NCBI GenBank assembly: GCA_000310025.1
Contig: FN648501.1
Location: 62,001-126,000 of the forward strand
Length of the DNA: 64,000 nucleotides
Origin: Ectocarpus siliculosus
Lineage: Eukaryota > Sar > Phaeophyceae > Ectocarpales > Ectocarpaceae
Direction of reading: 5' to 3'
Below, piece after piece: positions 1 to 15,000 of the stretch. Each line of letters begins with the position of its first letter. The stretch's first letter is position 1. The notes beneath the pieces were generated by a model. The model was not told the DNA's origin. It saw nothing but the letters and a program-made list of their open reading frames with translations, and did not search any database. The position numbers and the translations under genes are program-made.

Positions 1-3000
1 TTAATATCTATGTCTGTACCAGGTCCTCGACATCGCCGTTAGCACACAGTCTTAGAGCAGAGTGTTCCACGAGACAATGGCGCGATCGGTGTTCAGGCGA
101 GCCGCCATATTGGTGGAGGTGGTCTGTATGTACCTTGGTGGCAAATGCAACGAAATCAGGAAAAACAGAGGGCATGGAGGATTGCCGTGGCTTCATGCGT
201 CCACTTTGGCAACCTTTGATTGAAATCCCCGCCCTTTCCCCCACACGGCTTCGCGACAGGGCCTACCCCGGGGCCAACGTCTTCGCCGCCGACGGCGTCG
301 CCTACACCAGGTGAAGAGCGCAGCTTTCGATTTACGTTTGCTCAATCCTGTATTACAGCCTATATCTGTACCAGATCCTCGACATGACCGTTAGCACACA
401 GTCTTTGAGCAGAGTGTGTCATGAGACAATGGCGCGATCGGTGCTCAGGCGAGCCGTCATATTGGTGGAGGTGGTCTTTATGTACGTTGGTGGCCAAAAC
501 AACGAAACCAGGGGAAACAGAGGGCATGGAGGATTGCGGGTGGCTTCATGCGTCCACATTGGCAGCCTTTGATTGAAATCCCCGCCCTCTCCCCCACACG
601 GCTTCGCGACAGGGCCTACTCGAGGGCCAACGCCTTCGCCGACTACGGGCTCGCCTACACCAGGTGAAGAGCGCACCATTCGATTTACGTTGGCTCAATC
701 CTGTACTACAGCCTGTATCTGTTGGGGATGCTCGAGATCACCGTTAGCACACAGTCTTTGAGCAGAGTGTGCCACGAGACAACGGCACGATCGATGCTCA
801 GGCGAGCCGTCATATTGGTGGAGGTGATTCATGTCTATATTGGTTGCAGATGCGACGAAATCAGGGAAAACAGAAGGCATGGAGGATTGCGGGTGACTTC
901 ATGCGTCCACATCGGCAACGTTTGATTGAAATCCCCGCCCTCTCCCCCACACGGCTTCGCGACAGGGCCTACTCCGGGGCCAACGCCTTCGCCGACGACG
1001 GTATCGCCTACACCAGGTGAAGAGCGCAGCTTTCGATTTACCTTTGCTCAATCCTGTGTTAATATCTATGTCTGTACCAGATCCTCGACATCACCGTTAG
1101 CACACAGTCTTTGAGCAGAGAGATCCACGAGACAATGGCGCGATCGGTGTTCAGGCGAGCCGTCATATTGGTGGAGGTGGTCTGTATGTATGTTGGTGGC
1201 CAAACGACGAAATCAGGGAAAACAGAAGGCATGGAGGATTGCGGGTGGCTTCATGCGTCCACATTGGCAACCTTTGATTGAAATCCCCGCCCTCTCCCCC
1301 ACACGGCTTCGCGACAGGGCCTAGTCTGGGGCCAACGCCTTCGCCGACGACGGTGTCGCCTACACCAGGTGAAGAGCGCAGCTTTCGATTTACGTTTGCT
1401 CAATCTTATGTTAATACCATGTCTGTACCAGATCCTCGACATCACCGTTAGCACACAGTCTTTGAGCAAGAGTGTTCCACGAGACAACGGTGCGATCGGT
1501 GCTCAGGCGAGCCGCGATTTTGGTGGGGGTGGTCTGTATGTACGTTGGTGGCCAATCGACAAAACAAGGGAAAACGGAAGGCATGGAGGATGGCCGTGGC
1601 TTCATGCGTCCACATTGGCAACCTTTGATTGAAATCCCCACCCTTTCCCCCACACGGCTTCGCGACAGCGCCTACTCCGGGGCCAACGCCTTCGCCGACG
1701 ACGGCGTCGCCTACACCAGGTGAAGAGCGCAGCTTTCGATTTACGTTTGCTCAATTCTGTGGTACAGCCTGTATCTGTACCAGATCCTCGACATCACCGT
1801 TAGCACACAGTCTCTGAGCAGAGTGTGGCACGCGGTGCTCAGGCGAGCCGTCATATTGGTGGAGGTGATTCATGTATATGTTGGTTGCAGATGCGACGAA
1901 ATCAGGGGAAACAGAGGGCATGGAGGATTGCGGGTGGTTTCATGCGTGCTCATTGGCAACCTTTGATTGAAATCCCCGCCCTTTCCCCCACACGGCTTCG
2001 CGACAGGGCCTAGTCTGGGGCCAACGCCTTCACCGACGACGGCGTCGCCTACACCAGGTGAAGAGCGCAGCTTTCGATTTACCTTTGCTCAATCCTGTGT
2101 TAATACCATGTCTGTACCAGATCCTCGACATGACCGTTAGCACACAGTCTTTGAGCAGAGTGTGGCACGCGGTGCTCAGGCGAGCCGTCATATTGGTGGA
2201 GGTGATTCAGGTATATGTACGTTGGTGGCCAATCGACGAAATCAGGGAAAACAGAAGGCATGGAGGATTGCGGGTGGCTTCATGCGTCCACATTGGCAAC
2301 CTTTGATTGAAATCCCCGCCCTCTCCCCCACACGGCTTCGCGACAGGGCCTAGTCTGGGGCCAACGCCTTCGCCGACGACGGTGTCGCCTACACCAGGTG
2401 AAGAGCGCAGCTTTCGATTTACGTTTGCTCAATCTTATGTTAATACCATCGTCTGTACCAGATCCTCGACATCACCGTTAGCACACAGTCTTTGAGCAAG
2501 AGTGTTCCACGAGACAACGGTGCGATCGGTGCTCAGGCGAGCCGCGATTTTGGTGGGGGTGGTCTGTATGTACGTTGGTGGCCAATCGACAAAACAAGGG
2601 AAAACAGAAGGCATGGAGGATTGCGGGTGGCTTCATGCGTCCACATTGGCAACCTTTGATTGAAATCCCCACCCTCTCCCCCACACGGCTTCGCGACAGG
2701 GCCTACTCCGGGGCCAACGCCTTCGCCGACGACGGCGTCGCCTACACCAGGTGAAGAGCGCAGCTTTTGTATTTACGTTTGCACAATCCTATGTTACAGC
2801 CTGCATCTGTTCGGAATGCTCGAGATCACCGTTAGCACACAGTCTTTGAGCAAGAGTGTTCCACGAGACAATGGTGCGATCGGTGCTCAGGCGAGCCGCG
2901 ATTTTGGTGGGGGTGGTCTGTATGTACGTTGGTGGCCAATCGACAAAACAAGCGAAAACAGAAGGCATGGAGGATGGCCGGTGGCTTCATGCGTCCACAT

Positions 3001-6000
3001 TGGCAACCTTTGATTGAAATCCCCACCCTTTCCCCCACACGGCTTCGCGACAGCGCCTACTCCGGGGCCAACGCCTTCGCCGACGACGGCGTCGCCTACA
3101 CCAGGTGAAGAGCGCAGCTTTCGATTTACGTTTGCTCAATTCTGTGGTACAGCCTGTATCTGTACCAGATCCTCGACATCACCGTTAGCACACAGTCTTT
3201 GAGCAGAGTGTATCATGCGGTGCTCAGGCGAGCCGTCATATTGGTGGAGGTGATTCATGTATATGTTGGTTGCAGATGCGACGAAATCAGGAAAAACAGA
3301 AGGCATGGAGGATTGCGGGTGGCTTCAAGCGTCCACTTTGGCAACCTTTGATTGAAATCCCCGCCCTTTCCCCCACACGGCTTCGCGACAGCGCCTACAC
3401 TGGGGCCAACGCCTTCGCCGACGACGGCGTCGCCTACACCAGGTGAAGAGCGCAGCTTTTGTATTTACGTTTGCACAACCCTATGGTACAGCCTGCATCT
3501 GTACCAGATCCTCGACATCACCGTTAGCACACAGTCTTTGAGCAGAGAGATCCACGAGACAATGGCGCGATCGGTGTTCACGCGGGCCGTCATATTGGTG
3601 AAGGTGGTCTGTATGTACGTTGGTGGCCAATCGACAAAACAAGGGAAAACAGAAGGCATGGAGGATTGCGGGTGGCTTCATGCGTCCACATCGGCAACCT
3701 TTGATTGAAATCCCCACCCTCTCCCCCACACGGCTTCGCGACAGGGCCTACTCCGGGGCCAACGCCTTCGCCGACGACGGCGTCGCCTACACCAGGTGAA
3801 GAGCGCAGCTTTTTGTATTTACGTTTGCACAATCCTATGTTACAGCCTGCATCTGTTCGGAATGCTCGAGATCACCGTTAGCACACAGTCTTTTGAGCAA
3901 GAGTGTTCCACGAGACAATGGTGCGATCGGTGCTCAGGCGAGCCGCGATTTTGGTGGGGGTGGTCTGTATGTACGTTGGTGGCCAATCGACAAAACAAGG
4001 GAAAACAGAAGGCATGGAGGATGGCCGGTGGCTTCATGCGTCCACATTGGCAACCTTTGATTGAAATCCCCACCCTTTCCCCCACACGGCTTCGCGACAG
4101 CGCCTACTCCGGGGCCAACGCCTTCGCCGACGACGGCGTCGCCTACACCAGGTGAAGAGCGCAGCTTTCGATTTACGTTTGCTCAATTCTGTGGTACAGC
4201 CTGTATCTGTACCAGATCCTCGACATCACCGTTAGCACACAGTCTTTGAGCAGAGTGTATCATGCGGTGCTCAGGCGAGCCGTCATATTGGTGGAGGTGA
4301 TTCATGTATATGTTGGTTGCAGATGCGACGAAATCAGGAAAAACAGAAGGCATGGAGGATTGCGGGTGGCTTCAAGCGTCCACTTTGGCAACCTTTGATT
4401 GAAATCCCCGCCCTTTCCCCCACACGGCTTCGCGACAGCGCCTACACTGGGGCCAACGCCTTCGCCGACGACGGCGTCGCCTACACCAGGTGAAGAGCGC
4501 AGCTTTCGATTTACGTTTGCTCAAACCTGTACTACAGCCTATATCTGTTGGGGATGCTCGACATCACCGTTAGCACACAGTCTTTGAGCGGAGTATACCA
4601 TGCGGTGCTCAGGCTAGCTGTCATATTGGTGGAGGTGATTCATGTCTATGTTGGTTGCAGATGCGACGAAATCAGGGAAAACAGAAGGCATGGAGGATGG
4701 CCGGTGGCTTCATCCGTCCACATCCGCAACCTTTGATTGAAATCCCCGCCCTCTCCCCCACACGGCTTCACCACAGGGCCTACTCCGGGGCCAACGCCTT
4801 CGCCGACGACGGCGTCGCCTACACCAGGTGAAGAGCGCAGCTTTCGATTTACGTTTGCTCAAACCTGAACTACAGCCTATATCTGTTGGGGATGCTCGAG
4901 ATCACCGTGAGCACACAGTCTTTGAGCAAAGTGTTCCACGCGGTGTTCAGGGGAGCCGTCATATTGGTGGAGGTGATTCATGTATATGTACGTTGGTGGC
5001 CAATCGAGGAAGTCAGCGGAAACAGAAGGCATGGAGGATGGCCGGTCGCTTCATGCGTCCACATCGGCAACCTTTGATTGAAATCCCCGCCCTCTCCCCC
5101 ACACGGCTTCGCGACAGGGCCTACTCCGGGACCAACGCCTTCGCCGCCGACGGCGTCGCCTACACCAGGTGAAGAGCGCAGCTTTCGATTTACCTTTGCT
5201 CAATCCTGTGCTACAGCCTACATCTCTTCGGGATGCGCGACATCACCGTTAGCGCACAGTCTTTGAGAGTGTGCCACCTGGTGCTCAGGCTAGCCGTCAT
5301 ATTGGTGGAGGTGATTCATGTATATGTTGGTTGCAGATGCGACGAAATCAGGAAAACAGAAGGCATGGAGGATTGCCGTGGCTTCATGCGTCCACTTTGG
5401 CAACCTTTGATTGAAATCCCCGCCCTCTCCCCCACACGGCTTCACCACAGGGCCTACTCCGGGGCCAACGCCTTCGCCGACGACGGCGTCGCCTACACCA
5501 GGTGAAGAGCGCAGCTTTCGATTTACGTTTGCTCAAACCTGTACTACAGCCTACATCTCTTCGGGATGCTCGACATCACCGTGAGCACACAGTCTTTGAG
5601 CAGAGTGTACCATGCGTTGCTCAGGCGAGCCGTCATATTGGTGGAGGTGATTCATGTATATGTTGGTTGCAGATGCGACGAAATCAGGGAAAACACAAGG
5701 CATGGAGGATGGCCGGTGGCTTCATCCGTCCACATCCGCAAACTTTGATTGAAATCCCCGCCCTCTCCCCCACACGGCTTCACGACAGGGCCTACTCCGG
5801 GGCCAACGCCTTCGCCGACGACGGCGTCGCCTACACCAGGTAGAGAGCGCAGCTTTTGTATTTACGTTTGCACAATCCTATGTTACAGCCTGCATCTGTT
5901 CCAGATCCTCGACATCACCGTTAGCACACAGTCTTTGAGCAGAGAGATCCACGAGACAATGGCGCGATCGGTGTTCACGCGGGCCGTCATATTGGTGAAG

Positions 6001-9000
6001 GTGGTCTGTATGTACGTTGGTGGCCAATCGACGAAACAAGGGAAAACAGAAGGCATGGAGGATTGCGGGTGGCTTCAAGCGTCCACTTTGGCAACCTTTG
6101 ATTGAAATCCCCACCCTCTCCCCCACACGGCTTCGCGACAGGGCCTACTCCGGGGCCAACGCCTTCGCCGACGACGGCGTCGCCTACACCAGGTGAAGAG
6201 CGCAGCTTTTGTATTTACGTTTGCACAATCCTATGTTACAGCCTGCATCTGTTCGGAATGCTCGAGATCACCGTTAGCACACAGTCTTTGAGCAGAGTGT
6301 ATCATGCGGTGCTCAGGCGAGCCGTCATATTGGTGGAGGTGATTCATGTATATGTTGGTTGCAGATGCGACGAAATCAGGGAAAACAGAAGGCATGGAGG
6401 ATGGCCGGTGGCTTCATCCGTCCATATCGGCAACCTTTGATTGAAATCCCCGCCGTTTCCCCCACACGGCTTCGCGACAGCGCCTACACTGAGGCCAACG
6501 CCTTCGCCGACGACGGCGTCGCCTACACCAGGTGAAGAGCGCAGCTTTCGATTTACGTTTGCTCAATCCTGTATTACAGCCTGTTCGTTCGGGATGCTCG
6601 AGATCACCGGTAGCACACAGTCTTCGAGCAGAGTGTTCCACGAGACAATGGCGCCATCGGTGTTCAGGCGAGCCGTCATATTGGTGGAGGTGATTCATGT
6701 ATATGTTCGTTGCAGATGCGACGAAATCAGGGAAAACAGAAGGCATGGAGGATTGCGGGTGGCTTCAAGCGTCCACATCGGCAACCTTTGATTGAAATCC
6801 CCACCCTCTCCCCCACACGGCTTGGCGACAGGGCCTACTCCGGGGCCAACGCCTTCGCCGACGACGGCGTCGCCTACACCAGGTGAATAGCGCAGCTTTC
6901 GATTTACGTTGGCTCAATCCTGTGATACAGCCTATGTCTGTTCCAGATCCTCGACATGAGCGGTAGCACACAGTCTTTGAGGAGAGTGTTCCACGAGACA
7001 ATGGCGCGATCGGTGCTCAGACGAACAGTCATATTGGTGGAGGTGGGTTTGTGTTTACGTTGGTGGCCAAAGCAACGAAACCAGGGGAAACAGAAGGCAT
7101 GGAGGATTGCGGATGACTTCATGCGTCCACATCCGCAGCGTTTGATTGAAATCCCCACCCTCTCCCCCACACGGCTTCGCGACAGGGCCTACTCCGGGGC
7201 CAACGCCTCCGCCGCCGACGGGTTCTCCTACAGCAGGTGAAGAGTGCACGTTTCTGGCTTCGTTGAGCATGTGTGTGTCAACGTCCATATGGGAAGCCCG
7301 AAGTCTTCAAGACATGTTCCTCGAAAGGCGTTTACCGTTGGAGAGGGGCGACCCGTGCTCATTTCGTGTACGTTGTGTGCCATCACATTGGGGGGGCGGC
7401 ACGCATGCATGTTTGTGGCAAATTCACGTCGAAACAAAGAGAACATAACTTCTGCCAAGCCCTTGCATGTAGTCAATGTTTCATGCGCCCACACCCACTG
7501 GAATTGCATTGATGAATAGACTATATTCCTGGCCCGATTACCGTACCTCTCCTCAAACAGGGCCTACTCCGTGGCCAACGTCTTCGCCAACGACTGCTTC
7601 GCCTACACCAGGTGAGAGCGAATGTGGCGTATGTGTCTTGCTCGCGTGTATCACGTCCTGTATGCGAAGCCGGAAGTCTTCAGAGTCATCGATGAGAGTG
7701 TTCCGTGAAAGAAAGGCGACGTGTACTCGTGTCGAGGCCATCACCGCCAGATATTTGGAGCTATTGGCGTGCTTGTTTTGTGGCAAATGCACGTCGAAAC
7801 AAGGGGATATACAAGCTATTGAGGGTTGCAGATGACCTCTTGGGCCTACATCCGCTATTTGCAGGAAATCCCACCCACTCCCCTACACAGTTCGCCGTAG
7901 GGCCTACTCCGGGGCCAACACCTTTGTCGACGACGGCCTCGCCTACACCAGGCGAAGACCGAACGTTTCTGTTTTGGGTGTGCACAAACGTATCGCATCC
8001 TTGACGGGAAGACAGAAGTCATCAGCACCGAGAGAGTGTTCCACACGAGAATCGCGCTCGGTGCTCATTTGGAAGATAAGGTCTCGTCCGATAGTTGGTG
8101 GTAGGTTTGTGTTGCGGTGAAAGCTAGGCGAACAGCATATCTGCCAAGCCATTGCATTCCGAGAGCATTCACTGGAACGCACCGAACACCCCCCACGACC
8201 ATCAAACCATTGCTCAACAGGGCTTACTTTGGGGCCAACACCTTCGCCGACGACTCCCTCGCCTACACCAGGTGGAGAATCAATTTGCTGCTGTAATTAT
8301 ACTCGCGTGATTCAGGTCTTATACTGGAAGCCTGAAGCTCAGAGTCGTAAAGAAGCGTGTGCCATGCGAGAATCGCGATCCGTGCTCATTGCAGGACCAT
8401 CGTACTGTCAGATTGGTGGCGTATGTGTGTAAGGTTTTGGCAAATTCACGTCGAACAGAACACACCATCACCTCTGCCTTGCCCTTACATGTTGCCAATG
8501 CATTCATGCGCCAACACTCACTTGGAATAGACGGTAACCCTGGCCCAATCACCACACCTCTTCTCAACAGGGCCTACCCCGGGGTCAACGTCCTCGCCGA
8601 CGACCGCCTTGCCTACACCAGGTGTGAAGAGCGGAGGGTTCTATAAAAGTGGTGCGCGCAGGTATCGCGGCCTATACGCCGGGCCTGGAGCCCTCAGCAC
8701 AGCATTTTCTAGAAGAGTGTGCCATGGAGACGCGCGATCGGTGGTTGTTGAGAGCATTGGGCCACCCGATAGTTGGGGTTGTTCGTATGTATGGTTTTGG
8801 CCAATGCATGTGGAAACCAGGTGAACAATGAGGCACGGAGCGTTGCGGATCGCTTCATGGGTTCACCTCCGCGAATAGTATTCAATCTTCGCCCTTTCTC
8901 GCACACGTCTTGCACCAGGGCCTACTCCGGGGCCTACATAGTTTTTTCGGTTCCGGTGCAGTCATGCAGTTGGATAGGCTCGTGTGCGCACTTGTGTCGA

Positions 9001-12000
9001 ATGCACGTCGAAACGTGGCTAACAACAAGCATTTGCAGATTTGGGTGTAATCACCCCCCGACACCCACCGTACGACACTCCAACCCCGGCCCGTTCCCCC
9101 ACCCGCTTCGCAACAGGGCCTACTCCGGGACGAACTCCTTCGCCGACGACGGTCTCGCCTACATCAGGTGAACAGCGAACCCTTCTGGTTGTATGAACGT
9201 GTGTAACAGCGAATACGCCAAGCCGAACGCCCTCAGCACATAATTCTCCGCAAGACTGTGCCATGAACGAAGCGCGATCCGTGCTCCTTTTCAGGACATT
9301 GTGCCGTCTGATAGTTGGAGTTGTTCGAGTAAATTTGTGACGAATATATCTGAGACTGACGCAAACAACAAGCCATCAAATGCTCCTAATCTATTCGACA
9401 AACATCACCTACTAGGAATATGCATTCCCACCTTCTCCCTCCTCATCGTCACGACAGAGTCTACTCCGGGGCCAACACCTTCGCCGACGACGGCCTCGCC
9501 TACACCAGGTAAAAAACGAACATTCCTGTTTTGGTTGTGCACGCGTATGTTCAAGCCCATACGGGAAGCCTGAAGTCAGTACAGCGTCATCGACAAGGGT
9601 ATGCGATGAGAATCGTGATCCGTACTCATTTCGAAGCCATCGTGCAGTCAGATAGTTGGAACTATTTGTGTGCTTGATTTGTGACTAATGCACGTCGAAA
9701 CCACTGGAACAACAAGCCGTTGATGGTTGCAGATGGCTTCATGGACCCGCATCCGCTAATTGTAGGAAATACCACCCACTCCCCCACACGTTTCGCGACA
9801 GGGCCTACTCCGGGGCCAACATCGTCGCCGACAACAGCCTCGCCTTCACCAGGTGAAGAGGGAAGTAGTCTGTTTTGGGTGTGCACGCGTGTATCACACT
9901 TTTCGAGGAAGACCAAAGCCATCGGCACACAGAGAGTGGGCCGTGCGAGAATCGCGATCCGTGCTCATTTTGGAAGACATCTTGTCTCGTCCGATAGGTG
10001 GAGTTGGTATTCATGGTTTGTGGCGAATGCGGGTCAAAATGGCCAAGCTATGGCATATTTGTTGCCAATGCATCCATACACCCACTGGCACACAGTGTAA
10101 TCCCAGCCCTCTCCCGCACGCGCTCCGTGATAGGGCCTACTCCGGGGCCGAGCCCTTCGCCGACGACGGCCTCGCCTACACCAGGTGAAAACGCGAGCCT
10201 TCCTGCGTGGGTCATGAACGCATGTGTCAACGCCTCTTGGGCAATAGCCCGAATTCGCCAGCACAGAGGCCTCGAGAAGAGTGTGTCATGAAAGAAGGGC
10301 GATCCGTGTTCATTTTGAAGGCATTGTGCGCTCATATAGTTGGAGATGTTCGTATGCACACTTGCGTCGAATGCACGTCGAAACGTGGCTAACAACAAGC
10401 ATTTGCAGTTTTTCAATGTATTCATCCCCCACACCAACCGAAAGACACCGTTACCCCGGCCCGCTCCCCCACACGCTTCGCGACAGGGCCTACTTCGGGG
10501 CCAACGCCTTCGCCGACTATGATCTCGCCGACATCAGGTAAAGAGCGAACCCTTCTGGTTCGATTGAGCGCACGTGTGTCAAAGTCCATTCGGCAAGCCC
10601 GAAGTCATTAACGGGTAAGTCCTCGAGAAGCGTTTGCCGTTACAGAAAGGCAATCTGTACTCATTTCGAAGTCCTTGTGCGGTCAGATCGGTGGGGTTGG
10701 TCGCATGCATGTTTGTGGCAAATTCACGTCGAACGAAGAACACATCATCACTTCTGCCAAACCCTTACATGTTGCCAATGCATTCATGCGCCAACACCCA
10801 CTTGGAATAGACGGTAACCCTGGCCTGTCCCAATCACCACACCTCTTCTCGACAGATCCTACTCCGGGGACAAGGTCTTCGCCGACGACCGCCTCGCCTA
10901 CACCAGGTGAAGAGCGAAGGAATGTGTCTAATTTGTGCACGAGTGTATTGCGGCCTGTTCGCCAAGCCTGAAGCCCTCAGCACAGCATCTCCCAGAAGAG
11001 TGTGCCATGAGAGACGCGCGATCGGTGGTTGTTTATTTTGAGCATTGTACCACCCGATAGTCGGAGTTGTTCGTGTGCATGGTTTTGGCCGATGCACATC
11101 GAAACCGAGTGAACGATAAGGCGCGGATGGTTGCGAATCGCTTCATGGGTTCACCATCGCGAATAGCATTCAATTTTCGCCCTCTCTCGCACACGTCTCG
11201 CACCAGGGCCTACTCCGGGGCCAACATCGTCGCCGACGACGGCCTCACCCACACCAGGTGATCAGCGAAGGATCGAGTTGTGGTATTCTCGGGTGTATCT
11301 CGTCCTACGCGGGAAGCGTGAAGTCATCCGTACGGAGTGGTCGAGAAGGGTGTGCCATGAAAGCAAGGCGATCTGTGCTCATTGATAAGGCATTGTGCCA
11401 TCGTACCGTTGGGGTTCGTGTGCACACTTGTGTCGAATGCACGTCGAAACGTGGCTAACAACAAGTCATTGTAGGTTTTCGATGTATTCACCCCTGTAAC
11501 CTCGGCCCGCTCCCCCACACGTTTCGCGAAAGATTCTACTCCGGGACCAATGCCTTCACCGACGGCGGCCTCGCCTACACCAGGTGATCAGCGAACGATT
11601 GCGTTGTGGTATGCTCGTGTGTATGTCGTCCTACGCGGAAAGCGTGAAGTCATCCGTACAGAGGTCGAGAAGAGAGAAGAGAAGAGTGTGTCATGAAGAG
11701 CAAGGCGATCCGTGCTCATATTTATGGCACTGTGCCGTCGTACAGTTGGAGTTGTTCGTGTGTGCACACTTGTGTCCAAGGAATGTCGAAACGTTGGTAA
11801 TAACAAGCAAGTGCAGATTTCGATGGATTCATCCGCGCACACCCACTGGAAGACACTCTACCCCGGCCCGCTCCCCCACACGTTTTGTGACAGGGCCTAC
11901 TACGGACCCAACGCCTTTGCCGACGACGGCATCTCCTACACCAGGTAAAGAGGGAACCCTTGGCGTGGTTGTACACACGTGTGTCAAAGCCCATATGGCG

Positions 12001-15000
12001 AGCCCGAAGTCGTCAGCTCAGAGTCGTCGATAAGCGTGTGCCATGCGAGAATCGCGATCCGTTGCTCATTGCAAGACCATCGCGCTGTCAGATTGGTGGT
12101 GAATGTGTGTATGTGGCAAATGCACGTTGAAACCAGGCAAAAAAGTATGGCATGGCAGGTTGGATGGCTTCATGGGCCCACATCCGCAGCATATCTCCTG
12201 AAAATTCGCCCTCTCCCCGACACGCTTCGCGATAGGGCCTACTCCGGGGCCTACTCCTTCCCCGACAACGGCCTCGCCTCCACCAGGTGAAGAGCGAACT
12301 TTCTTGTTTGATTGTAAATGCGTGCTTCAAAGGCTCTTGCGCAAGCCCGGAGTCATATCAGCACAAAGTCATCGAGAAGAATGTGTCATGAAAGACAGCA
12401 ATCGGTGCTCATATAAATATAATTTATGCCGTCGAACAGTTGGAGTTGTTCGGGTGGACACTTGTGTCGAATGCATGTCGAAACGTGACTTACAACAAGC
12501 AGATTGTCGGTGTATTGATTCACCCACACCCACCGGAAGACACTCTCACCCCGACCCGCTCCCCCACACGCTTCACTACAGGGCCTACTTCGGGGCCAAC
12601 GCCTTCGCCGACGATGATCTCGCCGACATCAGGTAAAGAGCGAACCCTTCTGGTTTGGCTGTGCACACGTGTGTCAAAGCCCATTCGACAAGCCCGAAGT
12701 CATCAACACATAAGTCCTCGAGAAGCGTTTGTCGTTACAAAAAGGCGATCTGTGCTCATTTCGAAAACCTTGTGCCGTCGGATCGGTGGGGTTGGTCGCA
12801 TGCATGTCTGTGGCCAATTCACGTCAAACGAAGAACAAGTCGTCACTTCTGCCAAGCCCTTACATGTTGCCAATGCATTCATGCGCCAACACCCACTTGG
12901 AATAGACGGTAACCCTGGCCCAATCATCAAATCTCTTCTCAACAGGGCCCACTCCGGGGCCAACGTCTTCGCCGACGACCGCCTCGCCTACACCAGGTGA
13001 AGAGCGGAGGGTTCTATATGAGTTGTGCACGCAGGTACCGCGGCCTATACGCCAAAGCCTGAAGCCCTCAGCACAGCATTCTCTAGACGAGTGTGCCATG
13101 AGAGACGCGCGATCGGTGGTTGTTTATTTTGAGCATTGTGCCATCCAATAGTCGGAGTTGTTCGTGTGCATGGTTTTGGCCGATGCACATCGAAACCGAG
13201 TGAAAAATAAGGCGCGGATGGTTGCGAATCGCTTCATGGGCTCACCATCGCGAATAGTATTCAACTTTCGCCCTTTCTCGCACACGTCTCGCACCAGGGC
13301 CTACTCCGGGGCCAACATCGTCGCCGACGACGGCCTTGCCCACACCAGGTGATCAGCGAGCGATTGAGTTGTGGTACTCTGGCGTGTATCTCGTCCTACG
13401 CGGGAAGCGTGAAGTCATCCGTAAAGAGTGGTCGAGAAGGGTGTGCCATGAAAGCAAGGCGATCCGTGCTCATATTTATTGCATTGTGCCGTCGTACAGT
13501 TGGAGGTGTTCGTGTGCACACTTGTGTCGAATGCACGTCGAAACGTGGCTAACAACAAGTCATTGTAGGTTTTCGATGTATTACCCGCCCACACCAACCG
13601 GAAGACACTGTAACCTCGGCCCGCTCCCCCGCACGTTTCGCGAAAGGGTTTACTCCGGGACTGCCGCCTTCACCGACGACGGCCTCGCCTACACCAGGTG
13701 AAGAGCGGACGTTTCCGTTTTAAGTTGTTCATGCGTGTGTCAAAGCCTACACGGCATGCCCGAAGTCATGAGGACATAATCCTCGAGAAGCGTTTGCCGT
13801 TGGAAGGACAATTCTCATTTCGAAGACAGTGCGCGGTCAGATCGGTGGAGTTGCTTGCTTGCATGTTTGTGGCAAATTCACGTCGAACGGAGAGAACTAT
13901 CTCTTCTGCCAAGCCCCTGCATGTTGCCAACGCGTTCATGCGCTCACACCCACAGGAATAGACCGTGACCCTGGCCCGTTCACCACACATCTTCTCGATA
14001 CTTGTCTGAAACCCTCGCTCTCTCCCCCACCCTCTTCGCGACAGGGCCTACTCCGGGACCAACATCGTCGCCGACGACGGCCTCGCCTACACCAGGTGAA
14101 GGGCACAGTAGTCTGTTCAGACTTGCATGCAGGCGTAATCATGTCCTATACGGGAAGCATGATGTCATCAGCACACAGTGGTCGACAAGAGTGTGCCATG
14201 AAAGCAAGGCGATCCGTGCTCATTTCTAAGACATCGCGCCGTGTGTGTGTTCAACGGCAAATGCACGTCGAAGCCAAGAGAAAGAAGTCATGGAGGGTTG
14301 CTCTTCATGGGTCCACATCCGCCACATGTCTGAACTCTCTACCATTTCTCGCACACAATTCGTGATAGGACCTACCCCGGGGCCAACGCCTTCGCCGACG
14401 ACGGCGTCTCCTACACCAGGTAAAGAGCGAAGCTTTCTGGTTTGATTGTACACCCAAGAATCACAGGTTCTAGAGCAAGCAACCATGAGGCACCCAGAGA
14501 ACGGTGTTCCATGCAAGAAGCGCGATCCATGCTCATTTCGAAGCCATCGCCGTCCATCAGGTTGGTGGTTGTTCGTGTGTATGTTGCCTTTGCACGCTGA
14601 AAGGAAAGGAACAGCAAGGCATTGAGGGCTGCAGATGGCTTCATGGGTCCACATGCGCAAAATGTCCGAAATTCCCGCCCTTTCCCCACACGCTCGGCTA
14701 CAGGGCCTACTCCGGGGCCAACGCCTTCGCCAACGACGGCCTCGCCTACACCAGGTGAAGTGGGAAACGTTCGGCGTTGAAAGCGTGTATCACATCTTAT
14801 ACGGGAAGCATCAAGTCATTGTCACATAATCCTCGAGACCAGTGTGCCGTGCGAGAAGCGCGAGTCGTGCTCGTTTCGAAGCCGTAGTGCCGTCCGATAG
14901 GGAGTGTTGTTCTTGTACTGCTTTGTGGCACATGCACGTATAAACGAGGTGAGCATCCACTTGAGGGTTGCGGATTGCTACATGGGTCCACAAGCGCAAA

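Noticed and set aside
1-7300. Many 60-119 codon ORFs on both strands of the array
   Set aside because: They are repeated translations of intron plus exon and recur only because the DNA repeats.
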